From Lentzea fradiae (GTDB taxonomy: Bacteria > Actinomycetota > Actinomycetes > Mycobacteriales > Pseudonocardiaceae), in assembly GCF_900100955.1 (NCBI RefSeq), contig NZ_FNCC01000005.1, forward strand, positions 248,001-312,000: a DNA stretch of 64,000 nucleotides, written 5' to 3'. This document shows positions 9,704 to 17,967 of this stretch, in pieces; within the stretch, counting starts at the first letter, position 1; every line of letters starts with the position of its first letter. Under the pieces are notes generated by a model. The model was not told where the DNA came from. It worked only from the letters and a program-made list of their open reading frames with translations, and did no database searches. The position numbers and the translations under genes were made by a program.

Positions 9704-11398
9704 GTGAGTCGACGTACCACGGTGGGAGTGTCCGCGCTGGCCGCGGTCGTCCTCACGCTTACCGCGTGTGGGGGCCCGAGCAACAACGGTGGTGACTCCG
9801 GCCTGAAGGGCGCGGAGAACACGATCGGTCAGGCGGACATCAACCCGCAGGACGCGTCCAAGGTCAAGGACGGCGGCGAGTTCCGCTGGCCGGTCGACCA
9901 GTTGCCGGACAACTGGAACTACAACCAGCTCGACGGCACCAACGCCGACGGCCGGCGCATGATCGACACGCTCATGCCGAACCTGTTCAAGCAGAACCCC
10001 GACGCGACGATCGAGATCAACAAGGACTACCTGGAGGACGCGAAGCTCGCGTCCACCGACCCGCAGGTCCTCGAGTTCAAGATCAACCCGAAGGCCAAGT
10101 GGTCCGACGGCGCCGCGCTGTCGTGGGAAGACTTCGAGGCCATGTGGAAGTCCCTCAACGGGGCCGACAAGACCTACGAGGTCGCGGGCACCACCGGCTA
10201 CGAGGACATCGAGAAGGTCGAGAAGGGCGCGTCCGACCAGGACGTCAAGGTCACCTTCAAGAAGAAGTTCGCCGAGTGGAAGGGCCTGTTCTCGCCCCTC
10301 TACCCGAAGTCCCTCTCCTCCACGCCCGAGGCGTTCAACAAGGGCTGGGCGGACGAGCCCAAGATCACCGCGGGCCCGTTCAAGATCGAGACGATCGACC
10401 GCACCGGCAAGACCGTGAGCGTCGTGCGCGACGCCAACTGGTGGGGTGAGAAGCCGAAGCTCGACAAGATCACGTTCCGTCAGGTCGACCGCACCGCCCT
10501 CGCGGACGCCCTCGCCAACGGCCAGATCGACTTCTTCGACATCGGCTCCAGCATCGACAACTTCACGCGTGCCCAGTCGATGCAGGGTGTGGCGATCCGC
10601 CAGGCGGTCACGCCGGACTACTCGCACATCACCTTCAACGGCGCCGAGTCGTCGATCCTGAACGACCCGAAGCTCCGCGTCGCCCTGATGCGCGGCATCG
10701 ACACCAAGACCATCAGCAAGGCGCTGCTCGGCCAGATGCTCAAGGGCGAGGCGCAGGTCACCGGTAACCACTTCTTCCTGCTGGGCTCGGCCGGCTACAA
10801 GGACAACTCGGCCGTCGCGTCGTTCGACAAGGAAGCCGCGAAGAAGCAGCTCGACGAGCTGGGCTGGAAGCTCGAGGGCGAGACCCGCAAGAAGGACGGC
10901 AAGGAGCTCGTCGTCCGGTTCGTCATCCCGACGCCGAACCCCATCTCCGACCAGATCTCGAAGCTCGTGCAGTCGCAGCTCAAGGAGGTCGGCGCCAAGG
11001 TCGACATCCAGGCCGTGCCGTCGACCGACTTCTTCAAGCAGTACGTCAACGTCGGCAACTTCGACATGACCGGCTTCCGCTGGCTGGCCTCCGCCCAGCC
11101 GATCTCGGACAGCAAGGGCATCTACTACCTCGACCCGGCCAGCACCAACCAGAACTACGGCCGCATCGGGTCCGAAGAGGTCAACAAGCTGCTCGAGCAG
11201 GCCGTCGAGGAGCTCGACGACACCAAGCGCCTCGAGCTCGCCAACGAGGCCGACAAGAAGATCTGGGAGCTGGGCCACCAGCTGCCGCTGTACCAGCAGC
11301 CGGGCGCTGTCGCGGTGAAGAGCACCGTCGCCAACTTCGGCGCCGTCGCGTACGCGAACCGTCCGTACGACTACATCCACATGGGCTTCACGGAGTGA
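9704..11398 (+). CDS. Peptide ABC transporter substrate-binding lipoprotein (SBP family 5)
   Basis: A 564-residue extracytoplasmic solute receptor. The signal peptide ends in a lipobox (L-T-A-C, Cys22). The mature protein shows family 5 features: LPDNWNYNQLDGTNADGRRM at the N-lobe, WSDGAALSWEDFEAMWKSL, the GPFKIE segment, and a C-terminal region with LPLYQQPGAVAV. GTG 9704 is chosen because GGGAGG lies about ten bases upstream and the lipobox is then correctly placed; a GTG at 9659 is the alternative. It is the last gene of the operon, 88 bp after the ATPase, followed directly by a strong terminator. Confidence 0.92.
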   Translation: MSRRTTVGVSALAAVVLTLTACGGPSNNGGDSGLKGAENTIGQADINPQDASKVKDGGEFRWPVDQLPDNWNYNQLDGTNADGRRMIDTLMPNLFKQNPDATIEINKDYLEDAKLASTDPQVLEFKINPKAKWSDGAALSWEDFEAMWKSLNGADKTYEVAGTTGYEDIEKVEKGASDQDVKVTFKKKFAEWKGLFSPLYPKSLSSTPEAFNKGWADEPKITAGPFKIETIDRTGKTVSVVRDANWWGEKPKLDKITFRQVDRTALADALANGQIDFFDIGSSIDNFTRAQSMQGVAIRQAVTPDYSHITFNGAESSILNDPKLRVALMRGIDTKTISKALLGQMLKGEAQVTGNHFFLLGSAGYKDNSAVASFDKEAAKKQLDELGWKLEGETRKKDGKELVVRFVIPTPNPISDQISKLVQSQLKEVGAKVDIQAVPSTDFFKQYVNVGNFDMTGFRWLASAQPISDSKGIYYLDPASTNQNYGRIGSEEVNKLLEQAVEELDDTKRLELANEADKKIWELGHQLPLYQQPGAVAVKSTVANFGAVAYANRPYDYIHMGFTE

Positions 11399-11416
11399 CG
11401 TGCAGCTAGGGTGTCG

Positions 11417-11450
11417 AACGGCCCGGCGGGCTTTCCGCCGGGCCGTTTTT
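11417..11450 (+). terminator. Intrinsic terminator of the peptide ABC operon
   Basis: A perfect 13-bp stem, AACGGCCCGGCGG at 11417-11429 with its complement at 11435-11447, a 5-nt loop and a T5 run ending at 11450. It lies 18 bp after the binding-protein stop. Confidence 0.92.
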
Positions 11451-11469
11451 CCTTGTTTGGAGCTGTGTC

Positions 11470-12348
11470 TTGTTGCGTTCCCGGGTCCGCGCGCTGCGCC
11501 ACGGTCTGCTCGCCACGGCGATGGTGCTGGTCGTCTGCCTCGTCGTCGCGGTGTTCTCCTGGCTGTCCTATTCGGACGGACGGGCCGCGCTGTCGGCCAT
11601 GACCGCTCGTGACGTCGGCACGGTCGAGTCGTTCGACGGCGGCGCTGTCGAGGTCCGCTGGCCGTCGGGGTCCGCGCGCGTCCCGTACGAGAGCGGCGAC
11701 CGGATCGTGGGGCGGCAGACGCAGGTGGCGTTCGACCCGTCCGACCCGTCCCGCGCCGTGATCCCCGGCTCCGACCTGTTCCTGGAGACCGACCGCGCAC
11801 TGGGCGGCGTCTCGTTCGCCACCGCGGTGGCGGTGCTGGTGCTCGTCGCCGGCGCGCTGCGGCTCGTGCTGGCCGTGCGCGCGGCGCGGTCGTCGCCGGT
11901 CACCGTGCAGGTGCGGCGCATCCGGCTGCAGTCGGGACTGATGGTGCGGTCGTGGCTGGAGATCGAGGGCCCCACCGAGCGCTGGCTGCCCGTCTACTAC
12001 GACCCGGTGCTCGTGACGCTGCCGTCTCCGGTCGAGGCGGAGCTGCGCGGCGGACGCGTCGCCGTGGTCGACGGCGTGACGCTCTACCCGTCCGGCCGCG
12101 TCGTCACGAAGCACCCGCGCGGCCGTCGCCAGGACAACCCGGCGCAGCCGGACCCGCAGACCCGCGCGCCCCACGGCCTGCGCGCCCAGCTGCGGGTGGA
12201 CGCCGTGTTCATGGTGCCCGCGCCGTTCGTCGGCCTGTTCTGGGCCTACCTGGACGGCAGCGGCTTCACCGGCTGGATCACGGCGACCGTCGTCGCCGCG
12301 GTGCTCGGCCTGTGGTGGGCGGCGTTGCGGGGCTCAGACCCGTCGTAA
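11470..12348 (+). CDS. DUF3592-like membrane protein
   Basis: A 292-residue protein with a basic N-terminus, helix 1 (GLLATAMVLVVCLVVAVFSW, about 13-32), an extracytoplasmic beta-rich stretch (about 45-110: GTVESFDGGAVEVRWPSG, ...VAFDPSDPSRAVIPGSD), helix 2 (ATAVAVLVLVAGALRLVLAV), a cytoplasmic domain and two C-terminal helices ending at SDPS. The extracytoplasmic part resembles DUF3592. The TTG start at 11470 follows GGAG eight bases upstream; no better start is in frame. It ends 45 bp before the caspase-membrane gene on the same strand, so a functional link is possible. The function is unknown. Confidence 0.75.
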   Translation: MLRSRVRALRHGLLATAMVLVVCLVVAVFSWLSYSDGRAALSAMTARDVGTVESFDGGAVEVRWPSGSARVPYESGDRIVGRQTQVAFDPSDPSRAVIPGSDLFLETDRALGGVSFATAVAVLVLVAGALRLVLAVRAARSSPVTVQVRRIRLQSGLMVRSWLEIEGPTERWLPVYYDPVLVTLPSPVEAELRGGRVAVVDGVTLYPSGRVVTKHPRGRRQDNPAQPDPQTRAPHGLRAQLRVDAVFMVPAPFVGLFWAYLDGSGFTGWITATVVAAVLGLWWAALRGSDPS

Positions 12349-12393
12349 TGCCCGGTGCCCGGCGGGCGACCTCCAGGTGTAAGGGAGGCCGCT

Positions 12394-14880
12394 ATGACCG
12401 ACGTCACACTGCGCGTGCACGAGGACGGCGCCGACGGCGAGCGGATCGAGCAGCTCACCGCGTTCCTGCGGACGGAGCTGCGGGAGCTGGTCGCCGTGTC
12501 GGAGGCGCCCGGTGAGCGGGTCGGCGGCGCCAAGGCCCTCGACCCGGCCGAGATCGGCACCGTGCTCACCACGATCTCCCAGTCCGCCGTCCTGGCCGCG
12601 CTCATCAACGCCGTCTCGGCGTGGCTCGGCCGCCGCCGCGACCGGTCCGTCACCGTCGAGGCCGACGGCGACCCGCTCGAACTGACCGGCGCCCCCACCG
12701 AGGAGGAGCTGGCCGCGCGCCGCGCCTGGCTCGGCCGCCACCTTCGCCGCCACGCCCTGATCATCGCGAGCTACGAGTTCGCCGACCCCGGCCTGTCCGC
12801 GCTGCGCGCCCCGGCCCACGACGCCGCCCGGCTCGCCGAGGTGCTCGGCGACCCGCGCATCGGCGGCTTCGACGTGCGCACCCTGGTCAACGCACCGGCG
12901 GCCGAGATCAACGAGGCCGTCGAGGACTTCTTCGCCGACCGCGCCCCCGACGACCTCCTGGTCCTGCACTTCTCCGGCCACGGCGTGAAGGACGAGGCGG
13001 GCGAGCTGCACTTCGCCACCACCGGCACCAAGCTGTCCCGCCTGGCGGGCACCGCCGTCTCCGCCGACTTCGTGGCCCGCCGCATGAACCGCTCCCGCTC
13101 CCGCCGCGTCGTGCTCCTGCTCGACTGCTGCTACTCGGGAGCGTTCGGCCGCGGCATGGTCGCGCGCGCGGGCGGCCCGGTCGGCCTGCAGGAACAGTTC
13201 GGCGGCAGCGGCCGTGCCGTGATCACCGCGTCCTCGGCCGTCGAGTACGCCTTCGAGGGCTCCTCCATCACCGACGCTTCGGCAGGCGAGCCGTCCGTCT
13301 TCACCGCGGCACTGGTGGAGGGCCTGGCGACCGGCGAGGCGGACCGCGACCAGGACGGCCACGTGGGCCTGGACGAGCTGTACGAGTACGTCTACGACCG
13401 CGTCCGCCGCGTGACACCACACCAGACCCCCGGCAAGTGGATGCTCGACGTCCGCGGCGACCTCCGCATCGCCCGCCGCGCCCTGCCCGTGACGGTGCCC
13501 GTGCCCCTGCCTTCGGAACTCCAGGAGGCCGTCGACCACTCGCTGCCCGGCGTGCGGGCCGGCGCGGTGCCGGAACTGCGGCGGTTGCTCACCGTGGCGC
13601 ACGAGGGACGGGCGCTGGCGGCCCGGCTCGCCCTGCGGCGGCTGGTGGACGACGACAGCCGGATGGTGGCGGCCGCTGCCAGGGAGGCGCTGGAGGAGGG
13701 GCCGCCCGTGCCTCGGGAGGCACTGAGGGAGTCCGCGGCCAAGGAGACGAAACCACGCGCGGCAGTGGAAGCGAAACCGTCCGCAGCCCGCAAGGCACTC
13801 GGGGAGAAAGTACCCGCGGCCTCGTCAACGCCCACCACACCACCGGTACCGAGACGGCCGGTCGAGTCGCGAAAACTGTCGGTGCCGCCTGAGACGATGG
13901 GAGTGGGGGCTCCGGCCTCCCCGGAGGGGGACCAGGCGGAATCGATTCCGCACGGCGAGGGGCGGGCAGCGTTCCTCGCCTCGGAACCGGACACCGGCCA
14001 GCCCTCGCATGCCACCGGTCGGCCTCAGCACGCCACCGGCCTGCCCCCGCACGTCACCGGCCTGCCCTCGCACGCCACGGGCCAGCCCCCGCACACCACA
14101 GCCCTCCCCGCCTCACTCATGACCGCCCTCCCGCGCCTGGCAGCGGGCCTGGCCCTCACCCTCCTGGTCCTCGGCTACATGACCAGGCCGAGCGAAGGCT
14201 TCATCCCGTACGCCGCCCCGGTCTCGGACCTGGTGCCGTGGGCTCTGGCAGCCGCGGTCTTCGCACTCACCTGCCGCGACCACCCGTGGGTCCCAGGCGC
14301 CGCGCTCGGCTTGCTGGCCGCCACCACCGGCCTGCTCAGCGGCGGCGACACCACCTCCTGGACACCGCTCGGCCTGGCCGCGGTGGCCCTGGCCGTGGCC
14401 GTGGCCGGCACGAAACAGCGACTCGCGATGGCGGCCGGTCTGCTGGGGGCGGTGGGCGTGTACGTGGTCGCGGCCTCGGCCCACGACCTGACACCGATCG
14501 GTGACGACGGGGAGGACATCACCCTGATCGTGGTCGTGGCGGCGCTGGTCTGCCTGGCCGCCTACCGCCAGTGGCTGGACAAGACGTGGGCCAGTGCCAT
14601 AGCGCCGGTTCTCCTGCTGCTGGACGCGGTCATGACGGTGTCGGCCGAGGCCCCTGCCTACGTCCACCACGCAAGCCTGGCGGGGCTGGTCGTCGTCCCG
14701 CTCATCGCCGCGGCCACCACCGGACCGGCCCGGTTCGCCGGGGTCGTCACGGTCGCGGGGGTGATCCTGGTGCAGGCCAACGCCTACGTGTCGGCGAACG
14801 AGCCGTCGTTCACCACCGTTGCCCACGTGGTGCTGCCGTTGGCGGCGGCGCTGGTCGCCTACTTCTCGCGTTCCCGCTGA
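12394..14880 (+). CDS. EACC1-caspase-HEAT-polytopic membrane fusion protein
   Basis: An 828-residue protein. Residues 1-105 match an effector-associated constant component (EACC1)-like domain, the adaptor module of predicted bacterial conflict systems. About 115-365 is a C14 caspase-like protease domain with His196 (HFSGHG) and Cys246 (LLLDCCYSG) as the catalytic dyad. Inside it lies a 12-residue EF-hand-like loop, D317-x-D319-x-D321 to E328. About 370-435 look like HEAT-type helical repeats, followed by a charged linker with five tandem GxPxHxT heptads (535-569). Residues 576-828 hold about ten membrane helices. ATG 12394 follows AAGGGAGG. The likely role is a membrane-tethered effector protease; the trigger and targets are unknown. 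Its 3' end overlaps the LigD-like gene by 22 bp, tail to tail. Confidence 0.88.
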   Translation: MTDVTLRVHEDGADGERIEQLTAFLRTELRELVAVSEAPGERVGGAKALDPAEIGTVLTTISQSAVLAALINAVSAWLGRRRDRSVTVEADGDPLELTGAPTEEELAARRAWLGRHLRRHALIIASYEFADPGLSALRAPAHDAARLAEVLGDPRIGGFDVRTLVNAPAAEINEAVEDFFADRAPDDLLVLHFSGHGVKDEAGELHFATTGTKLSRLAGTAVSADFVARRMNRSRSRRVVLLLDCCYSGAFGRGMVARAGGPVGLQEQFGGSGRAVITASSAVEYAFEGSSITDASAGEPSVFTAALVEGLATGEADRDQDGHVGLDELYEYVYDRVRRVTPHQTPGKWMLDVRGDLRIARRALPVTVPVPLPSELQEAVDHSLPGVRAGAVPELRRLLTVAHEGRALAARLALRRLVDDDSRMVAAAAREALEEGPPVPREALRESAAKETKPRAAVEAKPSAARKALGEKVPAASSTPTTPPVPRRPVESRKLSVPPETMGVGAPASPEGDQAESIPHGEGRAAFLASEPDTGQPSHATGRPQHATGLPPHVTGLPSHATGQPPHTTALPASLMTALPRLAAGLALTLLVLGYMTRPSEGFIPYAAPVSDLVPWALAAAVFALTCRDHPWVPGAALGLLAATTGLLSGGDTTSWTPLGLAAVALAVAVAGTKQRLAMAAGLLGAVGVYVVAASAHDLTPIGDDGEDITLIVVVAALVCLAAYRQWLDKTWASAIAPVLLLLDAVMTVSAEAPAYVHHASLAGLVVVPLIAAATTGPARFAGVVTVAGVILVQANAYVSANEPSFTTVAHVVLPLAAALVAYFSRSR

Positions 14881-15773
14881 AGTTTGCGGCGCTTGCCCTC
14901 GTGCATCGCGACCACGCGGGCCACCGGGATCGTGTGGCCTTCCGCGACCAGGTCGGCGGGCAGGCGCTGGGGTTCCGGCATCAGCGACGTCCACGGGTCG
15001 CCGTCGAAACGGGACCGCACGGTGAAGTCGGCGGGGGTGACGTCGGCCAGCGAGTCCCACGGGACCGGGAAGGAGATCGGCAGGCCCTCACGCAGCCGGG
15101 GGCTGTAGGCGGCGACCACCGTGGCGCCCCAGGCGCGGGTCGAGTCCAGGAACACCTTTCCGCCGCGTTCGGCCCGGATGTACGCGGTGGTGGCCAGTGC
15201 CGGGCCGAGTTTCTCGGCTCGGGCGGCCAGGGCGCGGGTGGCCGCGGCGACGTCGTCCGGGTCGTGCTTCTCCAGCGGCACGAAGATGTGCACTCCCTTG
15301 GCACCACTGGTCTTCACCGCACCTTCGAGACCCGCCGGCGCCAGCGCCTCCCGGACCAGGAACGCCGCCTGCACCACGACGGAGAAGTCCGCGCCCTCCG
15401 GAGGGTCGATGTCGAGGACCAGGTGCGTCTGGTGGTCGCCGAGGAACAGCGGCACGTGGTACTCGACGGCGCGCTGGTTCGCGAACCACATCAGCGTCTG
15501 CTCGTCGTCGCACAACGCGTAGCGGATCTGCCGGTGCGACGCCTCCGCCCACACCTCGACCGTCTTCACGTAGCCCGGCGTGTACTTCGGGACGTTCTTC
15601 TGCATGAACGGGTCCTGGCCGCGCAGCACCCGCCACACCGACAACGGCCGCCCGGCGAGCACCGGCACGAAGCGGTCGGCGACGAACTCCAGGTACTCCA
15701 CCAGGTCGCCCTTCAGCAGCCCGCCGAACAGCGGCTGGTCGAGCGAGGAGAACTTGATCGGGCTAGTGTTCAT
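14859..15773 (-). CDS. LigD-type primase-polymerase domain protein (second of tandem pair)
   Basis: A 304-residue stand-alone polymerase domain of the archaeo-eukaryotic primase type found in bacterial NHEJ protein LigD. The metal-binding pair is visible as LVLDIDPP, the nucleotide-binding region as VKTSGAKGVHIFVPL, and the third acidic strand as VFLDSTRAWGATVVAAYSPR. It lacks ligase and nuclease modules. Its ATG overlaps the upstream paralogue's end by 11 bp, so the two are translationally coupled. Role: gap filling, ribonucleotide insertion or primer synthesis in end joining or base-excision repair. The stop overlaps the caspase gene's 3' end by 22 bp. Confidence 0.88.
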   Translation of the reverse strand: MNTSPIKFSSLDQPLFGGLLKGDLVEYLEFVADRFVPVLAGRPLSVWRVLRGQDPFMQKNVPKYTPGYVKTVEVWAEASHRQIRYALCDDEQTLMWFANQRAVEYHVPLFLGDHQTHLVLDIDPPEGADFSVVVQAAFLVREALAPAGLEGAVKTSGAKGVHIFVPLEKHDPDDVAAATRALAARAEKLGPALATTAYIRAERGGKVFLDSTRAWGATVVAAYSPRLREGLPISFPVPWDSLADVTPADFTVRSRFDGDPWTSLMPEPQRLPADLVAEGHTIPVARVVAMHEGKRRKLQREREK

Positions 15774-16707
15774 CGGGCACCTCGAGCTCGTCGCGGGCCG
15801 CCCACTCGAGCAGCGGCTCGATGGACCAGACCGCGTCGTCGATGCCCGCGTGCAGATCGCCCAGCTCGGCGAAGCGCGCGGGCACGGTGGCGATCGTGAA
15901 GTCGCGCGGGTCGGCGTCGGGGATCTCGTCCCACCGCACCGGCGTCGAGACCGTCGCCTCGGGGAAGCCGCGCACCGAGTAGGCCGAGGCGATCGTGTGG
16001 TCGCGCGCGTTCTGGTTGTAGTCCACGAACACCAGCGACGGGTCGCGGTCCTTGCGCCACCACGTGGTCTCGACGTCGCCGGGCGCCCGCCGTTCGACCT
16101 CGTGCGCGAACGCCAACGCCGCCTTGCGCACGTCATGGAAACCGAACTCCGGCTTGATCCGCACGTAGACGTGCAGCCCCTTCGACCCGGACGTCTTCAC
16201 GAACCCCGTCGCACCGAGCTCGTCGAGAACTTCCTGCACCACCAACGCGACCCGGCGGACGCGGTCGAACGAGCAGTCCGGGCCGGGGTCGAGGTCGATG
16301 CGCCACTCGTCCGGTTTCTCGGTGTCCGCCGCGCGCGAGTTCCAGGGGTGGAACTCCACAGTGGACATCTGCACGGCCCAGATCACGTCGGCGAGGTGCG
16401 TGACGCACAGTTCGTCCGCGTGCCGGTTGTAGCGGGGGAAGTGCACCCGCACCGTCCGCACCCACGGCGGCGCGCCGTTCGGAAGTCTCTTCTGGTGCAC
16501 CTTCTCGCCCGTGACGCCCTCGGGGAACCGGTGCAGCATGCACGGCCGTTCGCGCAACGCGCGGACGATCCCGTCGCCGACGGACAGGTAGTAGTTCACG
16601 AGGTCCAGCTTCGTCTCCCCGCGTGCGGGGAAGTAGACGCGGCCGGGGTTGGAGATCCGCACGACGCGGTCTTCCACCTCGAGCTCCACAGCCGGGGACT
16701 TGCCCAT
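15763..16707 (-). CDS. LigD-type primase-polymerase domain protein (first of tandem pair)
   Basis: A 314-residue LigD polymerase domain close to the canonical form: ISNPGRVYFPARGETKLDLV at the N-terminus (the 5'-phosphate-binding entry), FHPWNSRAADTEKPDEWRID followed by LDPGPDC (catalytic aspartates), VKTSGSKGLHVYVRI, and VFVDYNQNARDHTIASAYSV. ATG 16707 is preferred to a TTG nine bases upstream. It is not orthologous to the next gene in detail, as the two differ in most positions, so this is an old duplication. No Ku gene or LigD ligase domain lies within the window; the nearest ATP-dependent ligase is at 34455-35522. Confidence 0.9.
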   Translation of the reverse strand: MGKSPAVELEVEDRVVRISNPGRVYFPARGETKLDLVNYYLSVGDGIVRALRERPCMLHRFPEGVTGEKVHQKRLPNGAPPWVRTVRVHFPRYNRHADELCVTHLADVIWAVQMSTVEFHPWNSRAADTEKPDEWRIDLDPGPDCSFDRVRRVALVVQEVLDELGATGFVKTSGSKGLHVYVRIKPEFGFHDVRKAALAFAHEVERRAPGDVETTWWRKDRDPSLVFVDYNQNARDHTIASAYSVRGFPEATVSTPVRWDEIPDADPRDFTIATVPARFAELGDLHAGIDDAVWSIEPLLEWAARDELEVPDEH

Positions 16708-16745
16708 GCCCACCAACCTAACCGTTCGCCGGCCCTCGGTCGTTG

Positions 16746-16751
16746 TAGTTT
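16746..16751 (+). promoter_or_regulatory. -10-like box, leaderless start
   Basis: TAGTTT ends six bases before the GTG at 16758. There is no Shine-Dalgarno sequence, so the transcript is probably leaderless. Confidence 0.35.
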
Positions 16752-16757
16752 GCGGGT

Positions 16758-17399
16758 GTGGACCTCTTTCCGCTTGCGCTGGGAACCCTGCTGGGAGCGG
16801 TGGGGGAGCTCACCGACGACGACTTCGACCGGCCGTCCGGGTGCGAGGGCTGGCTGGTCCGCGACCTGGTGTGCCACCTGGTGACCGACGCGCAGGACGT
16901 GCTGATCACGCTGGTGACGCCCACCGCCGACCCGGTGACGCACGACGAGGTGACGTACTGGCGGGTGTCGCACGCACCGGCGGACGACCCGCTGTCCGCG
17001 CTGACCGTGCGGCTCGCCGCCGCGTATGGGGAACCGTGGCTGCTCAAGCACCACGTCGACGACGTGGGTCAGGCGGCGTTGCGCGCGGCGGAGCTGGCCG
17101 ACCCGACGCTCAAGGTCAGCACGGGGGACATGGTCCTGTGCACGTCCGGGTATCTCGGCGCGTACGTCTGGGAGTGGACGTTGCACCACCTGGACCTGGT
17201 CGCGCACCTGCCGCACCTGGAGGGGCCGCCGCCGAGGGCGCTCGCGCGGTGCCGTCAGACGCTCGAACGGATCGCCGGACCGTTTCCCTCCGGCTTCTCC
17301 GACGTGGACGTGCTGCTGGTCGGCACGGGACGGCGCGCCGCGACCGAGCGCGAACGGGCCGAGCTGGGCGACCTGGAGATCCCCTTCGTCCTCGGCTAA
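16758..17399 (+). CDS. DinB-fold protein, mycothiol-dependent maleylpyruvate isomerase type
   Basis: A 213-residue four-helix-bundle protein. The opening ALGTLLGAVGELTDDDFDRP then CEGWLVRDLVCHLVTDAQD is the hallmark of the mycothiol-dependent maleylpyruvate isomerase N-terminal domain (W..RD...H). A second histidine-bearing helix appears as YVWEWTLHHLDLVAHLP. The helices bring three ligands together for a metal, and such enzymes use mycothiol as a thiol cofactor. Many members have no known substrate. GTG 16758 is a leaderless-type start. The gene is divergent from the polymerase pair (50 bp) and its stop overlaps that of the TetR gene. Confidence 0.82.
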   Translation: MDLFPLALGTLLGAVGELTDDDFDRPSGCEGWLVRDLVCHLVTDAQDVLITLVTPTADPVTHDEVTYWRVSHAPADDPLSALTVRLAAAYGEPWLLKHHVDDVGQAALRAAELADPTLKVSTGDMVLCTSGYLGAYVWEWTLHHLDLVAHLPHLEGPPPRALARCRQTLERIAGPFPSGFSDVDVLLVGTGRRAATERERAELGDLEIPFVLG

Positions 17400-17965
17400 C
17401 GCGGCCGCAGGCCGTCCATCAGGAGGTCGAGCAGGCGACCGGCCTTCGCCTCGTCGCGGGGCCGGGGCGCCACGGTGAAGACGCCGATCAGGAAGTCGGC
17501 CAGGTCGTCGGCCGAGACGTCGGGGCGGAGGTCGCCCGCCACCCGTCCGGCGTCGAGGATCGTGCCGATGGCGGCCAGCAGCGCGGCCCGCGTCCCGGCG
17601 TGTGCGAAGTCCGGCGACTCGGCCATCGCGCGCAACGTGCCGAGCATGCCGTTCTTGGTCGCGATCCAGTCGCCGAACAGGTCCGTCCAGCGCCGCAGCG
17701 CGGCGGCGGGGGCGAGCCGGTCGAGCAGCTCGCCCGCGCCGGTCGTCAGCCGTTCGACCTGGTCCCGGTAGATCGCGTCGACCAGCGACTCCTTGGTGGG
17801 GAAGTGCCGGTAGAGCGTGGCGATGCCGACGCCGGCCTCGCGCGCGATCGACCGCATCGACGGCTCCTCCTCGGCTCCGGCGAACATGCGGGTCGCCACC
17901 GCGAGCAGCTGGTCGCGGTTGCGGGTCGCGTCCGCCCGCAGGCCGCGCGTCTCGTCCTCGGTCAA
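17396..17965 (-). CDS. TetR family transcriptional repressor
   Basis: A 189-residue regulator. The N-terminal HTH (about 15-60) reads RDQLLAVATRMFAGAEEE, SMRSIAREAGVGIATLYRHF then PTKESLVDAIY, the standard TetR pattern. The ligand domain is helical (residues 65-185) with a TetR_C-type tail. The TTG start at 17965 has GGAG about ten bases upstream. It is divergent from the NADPH-type oxidoreductase, and two identical-type palindromes lie between and upstream of the starts. It therefore probably represses both genes and is released by a quinone- or aldehyde-like ligand; the ligand is a guess. Confidence 0.87.
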   Translation of the reverse strand: MTEDETRGLRADATRNRDQLLAVATRMFAGAEEEPSMRSIAREAGVGIATLYRHFPTKESLVDAIYRDQVERLTTGAGELLDRLAPAAALRRWTDLFGDWIATKNGMLGTLRAMAESPDFAHAGTRAALLAAIGTILDAGRVAGDLRPDVSADDLADFLIGVFTVAPRPRDEAKAGRLLDLLMDGLRPR

Positions 17966-17967
17966 AA

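Noticed and set aside
14859-16707. One frameshifted full-length LigD
   Set aside because: Both frames encode complete polymerase domains with their own catalytic aspartates, and no ligase or nuclease domain follows, so these are two paralogues and not a broken LigD.
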